Positions 38,723-46,425 of a DNA stretch of 64,000 bases are shown one piece after another. Under the pieces are notes generated by a model. It did not search any database. It saw only the letters and a list, made by a program, of their open reading frames with translations, and was not told the origin of the DNA. Source of the DNA: Anaerosporobacter mobilis DSM 15930 (GTDB taxonomy: Bacteria > Bacillota > Clostridia > Lachnospirales > Lachnospiraceae); contig NZ_FRCP01000022.1 in NCBI RefSeq assembly GCF_900142955.1, forward strand, positions 1 through 64,000, written 5' to 3'. The translations under genes were made by a program, and so were the position numbers. The first letter of the stretch is position 1. The number at the start of each line of letters is the position of its first letter.

Positions 38723-39484
38723 GACTTGGATATTGAAGCGGCACGGCTGAAGCTCCTAAAAGCCAACCACCAAAGCACAAAATACCGTTTGGAGGACAAT
38801 CTGCTGAAGCATTTCCCCGAAAGCATTGAACGGCACAAAGGCTACATCAAGGGCTTTGAACAGGACATGGTGACACTGGCAGAGCATACCCCAAAAGTGC
38901 CACAGGGCAGCGAACTGCCCAAAGATGATTTTAGGATTACCATTAAGGGCGATACCCTCACCGACAAGGACAATGCAGGGGCAGCAATTCTTGAAGCCTG
39001 CAAAGAGATAAAAAACAGCGACCCTGTGGAAATCGGCAGTTACAAAGGCTTTACCATGTATTTGAGCTATGCCGCCTTTGGCAATGAGCATACCCTCACC
39101 CTGAAAGGAGCGATGAGCCACACAGCGAAATTAGGGCTTGATGCAAGGGGAAATCTCACCCGTATCGACAATGCCTTAAATGGTATGCAGGGACGGTTAC
39201 AGGCGGTGCAAAAGGAGCTTGAAAACCTCTATAATCAGCAGGCGGCGGCAAAAATAGAAGTGCAAAAACCCTTTGTGCAGGAACAGGAGCTAAAAGATAA
39301 AACTGCACGACTTGCGGTACTGGATAAGGAACTGAATATGAGTGCTATGCGGTCTGCAACAGCCAAGGACACCGAAGTGGTAGCTAAACGGGAACGCCCC
39401 TCTATCTTAGACAGCTTAAAGCAGCAGCCGCCAAAAGGCACTACACATTCCAAAAAAATCAAGTCAGAAAGAGAGGAACGCTAA
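38723..39484 (+). CDS. N6-methylase/helicase fusion, 3' exon
   Basis: The last 253 residues of the giant methylase/helicase, beginning DLDIEAARLKLLKANHQ and ending RKE-type charged residues. Typical features are QKELENLYNQ coiled-coil segments and the helicase-associated NHQSTKYRLEDNLLKHFP motif. In the unspliced state it could only be made from the TTG at 38726, which has no ribosome binding site, so its expression depends on splicing. The stop overlaps the mobC start (TAATG). Confidence 0.88.
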   Translation, partial: DLDIEAARLKLLKANHQSTKYRLEDNLLKHFPESIERHKGYIKGFEQDMVTLAEHTPKVPQGSELPKDDFRITIKGDTLTDKDNAGAAILEACKEIKNSDPVEIGSYKGFTMYLSYAAFGNEHTLTLKGAMSHTAKLGLDARGNLTRIDNALNGMQGRLQAVQKELENLYNQQAAAKIEVQKPFVQEQELKDKTARLAVLDKELNMSAMRSATAKDTEVVAKRERPSILDSLKQQPPKGTTHSKKIKSEREER

Positions 39485-39819
39485 TGTCAAACAGACAGCG
39501 AAATATTCGTATACAGCTTAGAGTAACCGAGCAGGAAAAAGAGCTGATAGAACAGAAAATGCAGGAGCTTGGCACAAAGAACACCGAAGCCTATCTTCGC
39601 AAAATGGCGATTGATGGGCTGATTATTCACCTTGACACCGCCGATGTTAGAGAGCTTGTGCGAGTGCTGAGAGTAACCTCTAACAGCCTAAATCAGCTTA
39701 CCAAACGAGTACATGAAACAGGCAGTATTTACGGCGAGGACATTGAGGATTTGCGAAAAAGCTATGACAGGCTTTGGGGAGCTGCGGAGGAAATCATGCT
39801 CCGGCTTGCAGCGATTTGA
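39484..39819 (+). CDS. mobC: MobC-type relaxosome accessory protein
   Basis: 111 residues. The N-terminal ribbon-helix-helix (RNIRIQLRVTEQEKELIEQK) and the MobC pattern (EAYLRKMAIDGLIIHLD, SNSLNQLTKRVHETGSIY) are clear. It binds oriT DNA and helps the relaxase open the strand. It is translationally coupled to the helicase and separated from the relaxase by the CD1845 gene and an inverted cargo gene. Confidence 0.88.
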   Translation: MSNRQRNIRIQLRVTEQEKELIEQKMQELGTKNTEAYLRKMAIDGLIIHLDTADVRELVRVLRVTSNSLNQLTKRVHETGSIYGEDIEDLRKSYDRLWGAAEEIMLRLAAI

Positions 39820-39886
39820 AATCCGTATCATGGACAGAAAGAAAAAGCCCTGCTATGCTTATCTCAAAGAAAAGGAGGTCGGTATT

Positions 39887-40171
39887 ATGCGAATACTGCT
39901 GAAAATATTGCTGTTCCCCATTACCCTTATATTGTCTGTTATCGTGTTTGTGTGCCAATTTCTCTGCCTGTTCAGCTCCATGCTGCTATCCGTTTTTGCA
40001 CTTCTCCTGTTCGTACTGGCACTTGCCATAATGGTGCTATTGGGGGAAGTCGAGGAAGGTTTAAAGGCACTGCTTGCCGCCTACCTTATCAGCCCTTACG
40101 GAATACCTATACTTGCAACTTGGCTCATCGGCACGGTGGACGGAATAAACGAACGGTTGAAAGCCATTTGA
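39887..40171 (+). CDS. CD1845-family membrane protein
   Basis: 94 residues. Three hydrophobic helices (LLKILLFPITLILSVIVFVC, MLLSVFALLLFVLALAIMVL, then LAAYLISPYGIPILATWLIG). ATG 39887 follows AAAGGAGG; longer frames overlapping mobC lack a ribosome binding site. It is a constant neighbour of the relaxase in CTn5-like elements; function unknown. Confidence 0.8.
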   Translation: MRILLKILLFPITLILSVIVFVCQFLCLFSSMLLSVFALLLFVLALAIMVLLGEVEEGLKALLAAYLISPYGIPILATWLIGTVDGINERLKAI

Positions 40172-40233
40172 TACTACGAGGGGCGATAGCATTTGTGTGC
40201 TATCGCCCCTTGATTACATCACTTTGCTTTTTA

Positions 40234-41217
40234 TTACCAAAGATGGCTATTATGGGGGTCTTCCATTGCATCTGCTAAATCAGCTTCCCAATCTTCTCGT
40301 CCTTGATATGAAATTTCATATTCCCGTTCACTAATATAATCTTGAACAGATTGACTATCAAATGATTTTCCACACGCAGCACATTTCCATGTCATATCGC
40401 TTTCATCATATATTAATGTTTTATAATTGCACTCTGGGCATTCCAGTAATTCCGTTAAAACAGTTTTCCGTTTTCCAAGCTCCCGCTCCATTGTATCTGA
40501 AATAATGCAATTTTTATCTTTAATATATATTTCTTGTAGGTTTTCATATTGAGTGCCACAATAGTAGCATTTTACTGCATTGCCTTGGGTTTGAATTAAA
40601 AAAGTTTCAGCACATTTAGGACATGGAATACTTATATTTTTGTTTGCTAAATATGAAAAGGATACTTTAGATAAATTTTGGCTACAAATATCATCCGAAA
40701 TATCTTTTTTCCTTTTTATGTAAGCCTCTTTGTCCTCATGAAGCGTTGTAATTTGTTCAGGAGCTATTATGGAATCAAAGTTTTCAAAGCGTTCATTTAG
40801 TGCATGATAAACCAAATGTTCAATAGCAGAAAAAGCGGATATTATCGTCGAAATAAGAACCTCAGCTTCTTCATTTACTTCGTAATGTTGAATTTTATTT
40901 CTTGTATCCGCAAGATTTACTAAAGCACCATGGTATTTCAATAAGTCAATATCACAAATATTACGAACACGCATTAAAGCCACCCTAAGTCCTATTGTTT
41001 TAGTGCCTTTTCCATTTTTATAATCGTCTATTTGCTCATATATTAAAGTTTTGTGTTCTCGCACTAAAATCTCTTTTAAAATTAATTCGGCACTATGATA
41101 TAACATGATAATGCAAAATTTATAGCACCTTTCATCTGCATAGTTTTTTCCATTCACATAGTAATCTATAGCTTCGGACAATGAGTCCATTGCATTTTCC
41201 AATAAATTTAATCGCAT
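40234..41217 (-). CDS. HEPN-like domain protein with two C-terminal zinc ribbons
   Basis: 327 residues, opposite to the ICE operon. The N-terminal 150 residues are helical with RNKIQH (R106-x4-H111), the HEPN RNase motif, after helices such as CIIMLYHSAELILKEIL. The C-terminal half has two Cys4 ribbons (CPKCAETFL/CYYCGTQ and CPECNYKTL/CAACGKSF). ATG 41215-41217 follows AGAGAGGAATACA. It is AT-rich and inserted between the CD1845 gene and the relaxase, which are usually adjacent, so it is cargo. A role as RNA-cleaving toxin or defence effector is inference; ribbons could bind nucleic acid. Confidence 0.7.
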   Translation of the reverse strand: MRLNLLENAMDSLSEAIDYYVNGKNYADERCYKFCIIMLYHSAELILKEILVREHKTLIYEQIDDYKNGKGTKTIGLRVALMRVRNICDIDLLKYHGALVNLADTRNKIQHYEVNEEAEVLISTIISAFSAIEHLVYHALNERFENFDSIIAPEQITTLHEDKEAYIKRKKDISDDICSQNLSKVSFSYLANKNISIPCPKCAETFLIQTQGNAVKCYYCGTQYENLQEIYIKDKNCIISDTMERELGKRKTVLTELLECPECNYKTLIYDESDMTWKCAACGKSFDSQSVQDYISEREYEISYQGREDWEADLADAMEDPHNSHLW

Positions 41218-41319
41218 TGTATTCCTCTCTATTTAACTCAAAAAGTTAATTTTTTACTTTAAGTATACTACCCAAAAACATTTATTTCAATTGAGAATTT
41301 AAAAACAGGAGGTGTTATT

Positions 41320-42732
41320 ATCGCTACCACAAGGCTTATTTCTATGCACCAAAACAAAGGGAAATCCATAGCAGATTGTCTTGCCGACCGCACTGATTAT
41401 GCTAAAAATCCCGACAAAACAAATGACGGCGAACTGTTATCCTCTTACCAGTGCGACCCACGAACGGTGCAAGCCGAATTTATGCTCTCTAAGCGGCAAT
41501 ATGATGATATTACAGGCAGAAAACAAGCAAGCAATGTCATTGCCTATCAGATACGGCAAGCCTTTAAGCCGGAGGAAATATCGCCGGAGCTTGCAAATAA
41601 AATCGGCTATGAACTTGGTATGAGCTTCACCAAAGGCAACCACGCCTTTATCGTTGCCACGCACATAGACAAAGCCCATATTCATAATCACATTATCTTC
41701 AATTCAACTACCCTTGACTGCGAGAAAAAGTTTCGGGATTTTCTTGGCAGCGGTCGGGCGATTGCCAAAATATCTGACCGCATTTGTCTTGAAAATAACC
41801 TTTCAATTATTGAAAAGCCCAAACGCTCTAAGGGGCATTATGGCAAATGGCTTGGCGATAATAAACCCCTCTCACACTCTGATAAATTAAGACAGACCAT
41901 AGATGAAGTGCTTGCTAAAAAGCCTACAACCTTTGACGAGTTTTTACAGCTCATGCAGGGTGCAGGCTATGAAATAAAAAGTGGCAAGCACTATGCCTTT
42001 AAGGGTGCGGAGCAAAAGAAATTTATCCGTTTGCGTTCTCTCGGTGAGGGATATTCCGAAGATGAAATTAAGGCAATTATTGAGGGTAAAGCTCCCCAAA
42101 GAGAGGTTAAAAAGTCCTCTGCCAAACAACCAAAACGGCAAGAAAAATCAATCAATCTACTTGTGGATATACAGGCAAAATTACAGCAAGGCAAGAGCAA
42201 AGGCTATGAGCAGTGGGCAAAGATTTTCAATCTAAAGCAAATGGCACAGACGGTCAATTTCTTGCAGGAACATAAGCTGCTTGCTTATTCTGATTTAGAG
42301 GGAAAAGCAAAGAAATGCACTGCTACCTTTGACGAGCTGAACACTCAAATTAAGACCTCCGAAAAACGTATGGCTGAAATACAAGTGTTAAAAAAGCACA
42401 TCATCAACTATGCTAAAACCCGAGAAGTTTATACAGACTACCGTAAGGCAGGCTACTCACAAAAGTTTTATGAGGAACACCGTGCAGAGCTGACATTGCA
42501 TAAGGCGGCAAAGGCGGCTTTTGATGAGCTTAGTATGAAAAAGCTCCCCACAGTTAAGACCCTGCAAGCTGAATATACCGACTTGCTTTCAGAGAAGAAA
42601 AAGGCATATGGGCAGTACCATGCAGCGAAAAAAGAAATGCAAGATATTCTGACCGCAAAGGCGAATATCGACAGACTTTTAGGACTGGAACAGGAGCAAA
42701 AGGAAAAAGAAAAATCACAGGAACAGCGGTAA
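41320..42732 (+). CDS. Relaxase/mobilization nuclease (MobA/VirD2-like)
   Basis: 470 residues. The conserved beginning (ATTRLISMHQNKGKSIADCL, DRTDYAKNPDKTNDGEL) and the histidine triad HIDKAHIHNHIIFNS define a MOB relaxase; a coiled-coil tail follows. It nicks oriT and pilots the strand through VirD4. The ribosome binding site AGGAGG (41308-41313) points to a start at ATC 41320, since no ATG, GTG or TTG lies in frame before ATG 41344, which is too far away and would remove conserved residues. Confidence 0.9.
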   Translation: MATTRLISMHQNKGKSIADCLADRTDYAKNPDKTNDGELLSSYQCDPRTVQAEFMLSKRQYDDITGRKQASNVIAYQIRQAFKPEEISPELANKIGYELGMSFTKGNHAFIVATHIDKAHIHNHIIFNSTTLDCEKKFRDFLGSGRAIAKISDRICLENNLSIIEKPKRSKGHYGKWLGDNKPLSHSDKLRQTIDEVLAKKPTTFDEFLQLMQGAGYEIKSGKHYAFKGAEQKKFIRLRSLGEGYSEDEIKAIIEGKAPQREVKKSSAKQPKRQEKSINLLVDIQAKLQQGKSKGYEQWAKIFNLKQMAQTVNFLQEHKLLAYSDLEGKAKKCTATFDELNTQIKTSEKRMAEIQVLKKHIINYAKTREVYTDYRKAGYSQKFYEEHRAELTLHKAAKAAFDELSMKKLPTVKTLQAEYTDLLSEKKKAYGQYHAAKKEMQDILTAKANIDRLLGLEQEQKEKEKSQEQR

Positions 42733-42752
42733 GCTGCACTGTGATTTCATCA

Positions 42753-42850
42753 GCTCCCAAAGGGAGCGTAGCACGATGATTTATCATCGTTTTAGTGGGG
42801 ATTGGGGATACTCCCCAACAAGCAAAAGCATACGGTGGTCACCCGTATGC
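42753..42850. other. Candidate origin of transfer (oriT)
   Basis: Directly after the relaxase gene, four inverted repeats follow each other within 100 bp: GCTCCC/GGGAGC (42753-42767), CGATGA/TCATCG (42774-42789), TTGGGGA/TCCCCAA (42802-42818) and GCATACGG/CCGTATGC (42828-42850). No gene is present. Density of repeats and position suit oriT; the nick site is not identified. Confidence 0.45.
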
Positions 42851-42988
42851 CCTGCTTGCCACTTTACTTCAACATTTACATCCTACAATTATAAAAGCAC
42901 TTATTCTATTAGAATGTTAAAAGAAAAACGCTGCAAAACCGCATTGGCTGCAACGTTTCTCATTCATATTTAATTGTATTTTGGACAT

Positions 42989-43342
42989 TCATCTGTCCTT
43001 TGTTTCGACTTCCTTTATCTCTCTTGCGGTAGCGGTGACGATTTGCAATCCCTTGTCGCTTATATCATCGAGCAGACTATCAAGCTGTCTGCGCTGCGTG
43101 GATTTATCTGCTTCTTTATTTTGAAAAAAGAATTGGTCTACCGATACATCTAGAAGAGTAACAAGTTCATAAAAGATTTGAAGGCTTGGGTGCTGTCCGC
43201 TGTTTTCAATGGACGCAATATATCGAGGGGCAATGTTCATTTGGTCTGCTAACTCATTTCTTGATAATCCCTTTACCTTTCGAGCTTCTTTTATGGCTTG
43301 ACCGAAAGCCTTAAAATCATATTTGATTTTTTCCTGCTTCAT
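42989..43342 (-). CDS. XRE-family regulator of the ICE
   Basis: 117 residues with an HTH_3 domain (AFGQAIKEARKVKGLSRNEL, then ADQMNIAPRYIASIENSGQH) and a short C-terminal helical tail (LDSLLDDISDKGLQIVTATA). It is the leftward regulator found between relaxase and resistance region in Tn1549-like elements and probably represses transfer or excision genes. An imperfect palindrome, ATGATTACACATATCAT, lies upstream (about 43389-43405) and may be an operator. Confidence 0.85.
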   Translation of the reverse strand: MKQEKIKYDFKAFGQAIKEARKVKGLSRNELADQMNIAPRYIASIENSGQHPSLQIFYELVTLLDVSVDQFFFQNKEADKSTQRRQLDSLLDDISDKGLQIVTATAREIKEVETKDR

Positions 43343-43447
43343 ATTATTTCACCCTATTACATTTTACTGTTCACCTTACCCTCTTAGATATGATTACACA
43401 TATCATGGCGTTGACTTAAATAAAGCATATTTTTACTTTGTTTTATC

Positions 43448-43476
43448 TTGACATAAAAAAACAACCGTGATACACT
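43448..43476 (+). promoter_or_regulatory. Promoter of the macrolide-efflux leader
   Basis: A perfect TTGACA (43448-43453), 17-bp spacer, and TGA-TACACT (extended -10 at 43471-43476). Transcription should start near 43483, just before the leader-peptide ribosome binding site. Confidence 0.7.
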
Positions 43477-43509
43477 ATTATAAATTTGAACAAAAAAGGA
43501 GGCTTACGT

Positions 43510-43533
43510 GTGTTAATTCGTATACGCAAATAA
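43510..43533 (+). CDS. Leader peptide MLIRIRK upstream of the Mef-type efflux gene
   Basis: GTG 43510 stands seven bases after a perfect AAAGGAGG (43495-43502) and encodes MLIRIRK before TAA. The Arg-Ile-Arg segment is an R/K-x-R/K motif, the type at which macrolide-bound ribosomes are known to stall. Its codons form one arm of the attenuator. The regulatory role is inferred from this arrangement. Confidence 0.65.
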   Translation: MLIRIRK

Positions 43534-43539
43534 AGCAAT

Positions 43540-43578
43540 AAAAAAGCAGAACTATCTATCCACATTGTGGGCTTTTTT
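43540..43578 (+). terminator. Attenuator terminator 1
   Basis: AAAAAAGC (43540-43547) pairs with GCTTTTTT (43571-43578), with an inner TCCAC/GTGGG stem, and ends in a T-run. It is located immediately after the leader peptide stop. Confidence 0.6.
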
Positions 43579-43661
43579 CGCTTGCGTTTACGAATAAACA
43601 CGTGCTTATACATTATGTGACTGTATAGTCGCATAATGTTGGTTTGCCTTGTTTTGTAGTG

Positions 43662-43704
43662 ATGCAGATTAATGCCCTTTTGTGGGTGTTAACCTGCATT
43701 TTTT
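43662..43704 (+). terminator. Attenuator terminator 2, before the efflux gene
   Basis: ATGCAGATTAATGCCC (43662-43677) pairs with GGGTGTTAACCTGCAT (43684-43699) with one mismatch and two G-U pairs, followed by TTTTTT. The stem overlaps an ATG whose frame (MQINALLWVLTC) runs without a stop into the efflux gene. Confidence 0.7.
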
Positions 43705-43757
43705 ATTGCACAAAAAACAATGAGTTATGCAATAAAAATGTTTGGAGGAATAAATAT

Positions 43758-44975
43758 ATGCAACGAAATAAAAATTTATGGAAGAAAGATTATTTTACAA
43801 TATTGATTGGGCAAGGATTCTCCCTTATAAGTAGTGGAATTTTGCAAATGTCAATTATTTTTTATTTGACAGCAGAAACAGGTTCTGCAATGGTGTTATC
43901 CATAGCAACACTGATTGGTTTCTTGCCGCAAGCGCTTATAGGGCCGTTTGCTGGCGTTTTTGTTGATCGGCATAGCCGAAAGAAAGTAATGATTGGAGCT
44001 GACTTAGTTATTGCTGCGGCTGGGGGGGTATTAGCAATTGTTACCCTCTATATGGACTTACCAATCTGGGTAATCATGGGGGTTTTATTTGTCCGAAGTA
44101 TGGGAACAGCGTTTCACTCGCCGGCATTGAATGCAGCTACACCACTACTCGTGCCAGAAGATCAACTGACAAAGTGTGCGGGATATAGCCAAACTATACA
44201 AGCCATAGGGTCAATTATTAGTCCGGCCGCCGCCGCATTCTTGTATACTGTTTGGAACCTAAATCATATCGTTCTTCTTGATATTGTTGGTGCGGCTATA
44301 GCTTGTATTTCCGTGGCGATTATTGCAATTCCTAATCCATTGCCGAGTAGCATTGAAGAAAATGTCATGCAGGAAATGAAGGCGGGGTACATGGTCTTAA
44401 AAGAGAATAAAGGTCTGTTTGCTTTGCTTTGGATTGGCGCATTATATATGTTCTTTTACATGCCGATTAGTGCGTTATATCCTCTGATGAGTATGGGATA
44501 TTTCGGCGGAACACCTACTCATGCTTCAATAGCGGAAATTGCCTTTGCTATTGGAATGTTGGTAGGAGGGGTCATATTAAGCGTTTGGGGTGGTTTTAAG
44601 AAACGTACTTTTACCATTGGTGCATCGGTTCTTATGATGGGAATTGGTGTTGCCATATCTGGAATACTTCCCTCAAATGCCTTCATTGCCTTTGCGATAT
44701 GCTGTATGGTTATGGGAGTGTCAGCTCCATTTTATGGAGTGCAAAATGCCCTATTCCAAGAGAAAATTAAACCTGAATATTTAGGGAGGGTCTTTTCTTT
44801 GCTTGGAAGTGTAATGTCATTCGCAATGCCTTTGGGCTTATTGTGTTCTGGTCTTTTTGCGGAACAAATAGGTGTTGAAAAATGGTTTTTGATTTCTGGC
44901 ATAGGAATTATAACCATATCATTTTTGGTGTTTATACTTCCCGTAGTACAATCACTTGATAATCGTACCATATGA
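43758..44975 (+). CDS. mef: Mef-type macrolide efflux MFS transporter
   Basis: 405 residues, the same length as Mef(A)/Mef(E), with 12 predicted membrane helices. Landmarks shared with Mef are SLISSGILQMSIIFYLT, FVDRHSRKKVMIGADLVIAA, PALNAATPLLVPEDQLTKCA and LFQEKIKPEYLGRVFSLLGS. It exports macrolides by proton antiport. ATG 43758 follows TTGGAGGAA; the frame is open to 43644, but that part overlaps the attenuator. Expression is probably induced by drug through the leader peptide. The exact Mef class cannot be set without alignment. Confidence 0.88.
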   Translation: MQRNKNLWKKDYFTILIGQGFSLISSGILQMSIIFYLTAETGSAMVLSIATLIGFLPQALIGPFAGVFVDRHSRKKVMIGADLVIAAAGGVLAIVTLYMDLPIWVIMGVLFVRSMGTAFHSPALNAATPLLVPEDQLTKCAGYSQTIQAIGSIISPAAAAFLYTVWNLNHIVLLDIVGAAIACISVAIIAIPNPLPSSIEENVMQEMKAGYMVLKENKGLFALLWIGALYMFFYMPISALYPLMSMGYFGGTPTHASIAEIAFAIGMLVGGVILSVWGGFKKRTFTIGASVLMMGIGVAISGILPSNAFIAFAICCMVMGVSAPFYGVQNALFQEKIKPEYLGRVFSLLGSVMSFAMPLGLLCSGLFAEQIGVEKWFLISGIGIITISFLVFILPVVQSLDNRTI

Positions 44976-45016
44976 AATAGCCTATGCTAAATTGAGCAAA
45001 GGAGGGTGGATTTACG

Positions 45017-45043
45017 ATGGGAGTAATTATTTCTGTGCAATAG
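45017..45043 (+). CDS. Second putative leader peptide MGVIISVQ
   Basis: ATG 45017 follows AAAGGAGG and encodes MGVIISVQ. Its stop lies within the hairpin GCAATAGC/GCTATTGC (45036-45055). The direct repeats AATAGCCTATGCTAA (44977-44991) and AATAGCCTTTGCTAA (45080-45094) flank it. Short hydrophobic leaders of this kind precede inducible erm and msr genes; here the controlled genes would be the CD3324-type gene and possibly erm. Confidence 0.45.
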   Translation: MGVIISVQ

Positions 45044-45128
45044 CAGGGGCTATTGCACGCTAAAAGTGAGCAACTGAAAAATAGCCTTTGCTAATCCTAA
45101 ATAACATAGAGTGATTAGGAGATGCAAA

Positions 45129-45404
45129 ATGAGCTATATTAATATATATGACGTTTTGCCAAAAGAAATTGTCGAGCAAATCCAAGAATATGTTGACGGT
45201 GTTAAGGTCTATATTCCCAAAAAAGCAGATAACCGTAAATCATGGGGAAGCAATACGGACACTAAGCAATTGGTGTCATCTCGTAACCACCAAATAAGGC
45301 TTGAACATCAAAATGGATTAACCGTGTCCGAATTAGCTCAAAAGTACTTTTTGGCAGAAAAAACTATACAGAAAATTGTATATTCACGACAATCGACTGA
45401 ATAA
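45129..45404 (+). CDS. CD3324-family (Mor-like HTH) protein
   Basis: 91 residues. A basic middle part and C-terminal HTH (QIRLEHQNGLTVSELAQKYF, LAEKTIQKIVY) match the CD3324 family, related to the Mor activator fold. It lies between the efflux and methylase genes and ends in its own terminator, so it may regulate the island. The start codon region TTAGGAGATGCAAAATG is partly sequestered by CTAATC/GATTAG pairing (45091-45120). Confidence 0.75.
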   Translation: MSYINIYDVLPKEIVEQIQEYVDGVKVYIPKKADNRKSWGSNTDTKQLVSSRNHQIRLEHQNGLTVSELAQKYFLAEKTIQKIVYSRQSTE

Positions 45405-45411
45405 CACTAAA

Positions 45412-45450
45412 GCGCCTAAGCTGTTGATAGCTTATGGCGCTTCTTCTTTT
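45412..45450 (+). terminator. Intrinsic terminator after the CD3324-type gene
   Basis: GCGCCTAAGC pairs with GCTTATGGCGC (one bulged base), followed by TTCTTCTTTT. Transcription of erm either reads through it or starts downstream. Confidence 0.7.
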
Positions 45451-45555
45451 GCCAAACAAGAAGGAGGAATCAATTTCCAGCCCTGAATGGTATGCTAAAG
45501 ATATATTAAATTATATTGTGCAATTTTGATATTCTTCCAGAGTGGAGGTGTTTTT

Positions 45556-46425
45556 TTGGTTGGAAAAAATAGAGAGATTAATCATTCATTACCCATCCAT
45601 TTTTCTCAAAATTACTTGATTAATGCAATGCTCATAAATAGATTACTTCAACAGTCAAACATCAATTCAAATGATGAGGTGCTTGATATTGGAGCAGGAA
45701 AAGGAATTATAACAAAAGCATTACTTGACCGTGGTTGCAGAGTTACTGCTGTTGAGCTGGATGAAAAAAACATATTGTATCTTAAAAAACAGTTCAGCAA
45801 TGAAAAACGTTTTGCTTTGCTTCATGGTGACTTTATGGAATTACCTTTACCGGAAAGGAGCTATAAGATTTTTTCTAATATACCTTTTTTTATTACATCA
45901 GATATTCTTAATAAGATTACACAAGCAAAAAATCCGCCCCTTGATACTTATTTAATATTACAAAAACAGGCAGCTATAAAATATTGTGGGGCAATGGAAA
46001 CTACATTAAAATCTCTTTTGCTTAAACCCAAATTCAATATGATGATTGTGCACCGATTTTCTCGCAATGATTTTTCCCCAAAACCAAATGTGGATATTGT
46101 TTTGTTGCACATTCAAAAGCGCAAACTTGACGAATTTACCATGAGAGAATTTGAGCTATATCGTGATTTTATTTGCTATTGTTATAAAAATAATAGAACC
46201 TTTTCCAAAAAGATTTTTTCGTACAGGCAATTAAAAGAACTGAGAATAAGACATGAAATATCAAATTATCAGACCTCTGCAATAGCATATGAGGAATGGA
46301 TAATATTATTTAAGTGCTTTTTACAGTATGTCAGTGACGAAAAAAAAACGCAAGTGATAGGTTCATACAGGCAGTATTTGATACAAGAGTCACTTCTAAA
46401 AAAACAATTTAGAGGAAGAAAATAG
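45556..46425 (+). CDS. erm: Erm-type 23S rRNA adenine N6-methyltransferase
   Basis: 289 residues. SAM-binding motif EVLDIGAGKGIITKAL (41-56), acidic VTAVELDE, and catalytic motif NIPF (108-111) in FSNIPFFITSDIL; the beginning HFSQNYLINAMLINRLL is the conserved QNFL box. It dimethylates A2058 of 23S rRNA and gives macrolide-lincosamide-streptogramin B resistance. It starts at TTG 45556, five bases after GGAGGTG. Diverged from Erm(B), Erm(C) and Erm(F) as I remember them, so it may be a less common class. It complements the adjacent efflux gene. Confidence 0.88.
   Translation: MVGKNREINHSLPIHFSQNYLINAMLINRLLQQSNINSNDEVLDIGAGKGIITKALLDRGCRVTAVELDEKNILYLKKQFSNEKRFALLHGDFMELPLPERSYKIFSNIPFFITSDILNKITQAKNPPLDTYLILQKQAAIKYCGAMETTLKSLLLKPKFNMMIVHRFSRNDFSPKPNVDIVLLHIQKRKLDEFTMREFELYRDFICYCYKNNRTFSKKIFSYRQLKELRIRHEISNYQTSAIAYEEWIILFKCFLQYVSDEKKTQVIGSYRQYLIQESLLKKQFRGRK

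Larger units (their letters stand above)
43506..43603 (+). promoter_or_regulatory. Attenuation region: long inverted repeat overlapping a leader peptide
   Basis: The arm 43506-43529 (ACGTGTGTTAATTCG onward) covers the 7-codon leader reading frame and pairs with 43582-43603 (TTGCGTTTACGAATAAACAC). The terminator hairpin at 43540-43578 lies between the arms. A ribosome held on the leader would block the first arm and change which hairpin forms. A further stem, CATTATG(T)GACT with AGTC(G)CATAATG, is at 43611-43638. Confidence 0.65.

Noticed and set aside
45473..45531. Frame starting ISSPEWYAKDIL after AAGGAGG, upstream of erm
   Set aside because: Would need an ATT start; no conserved stalling motif, so an erm leader role is not supported.
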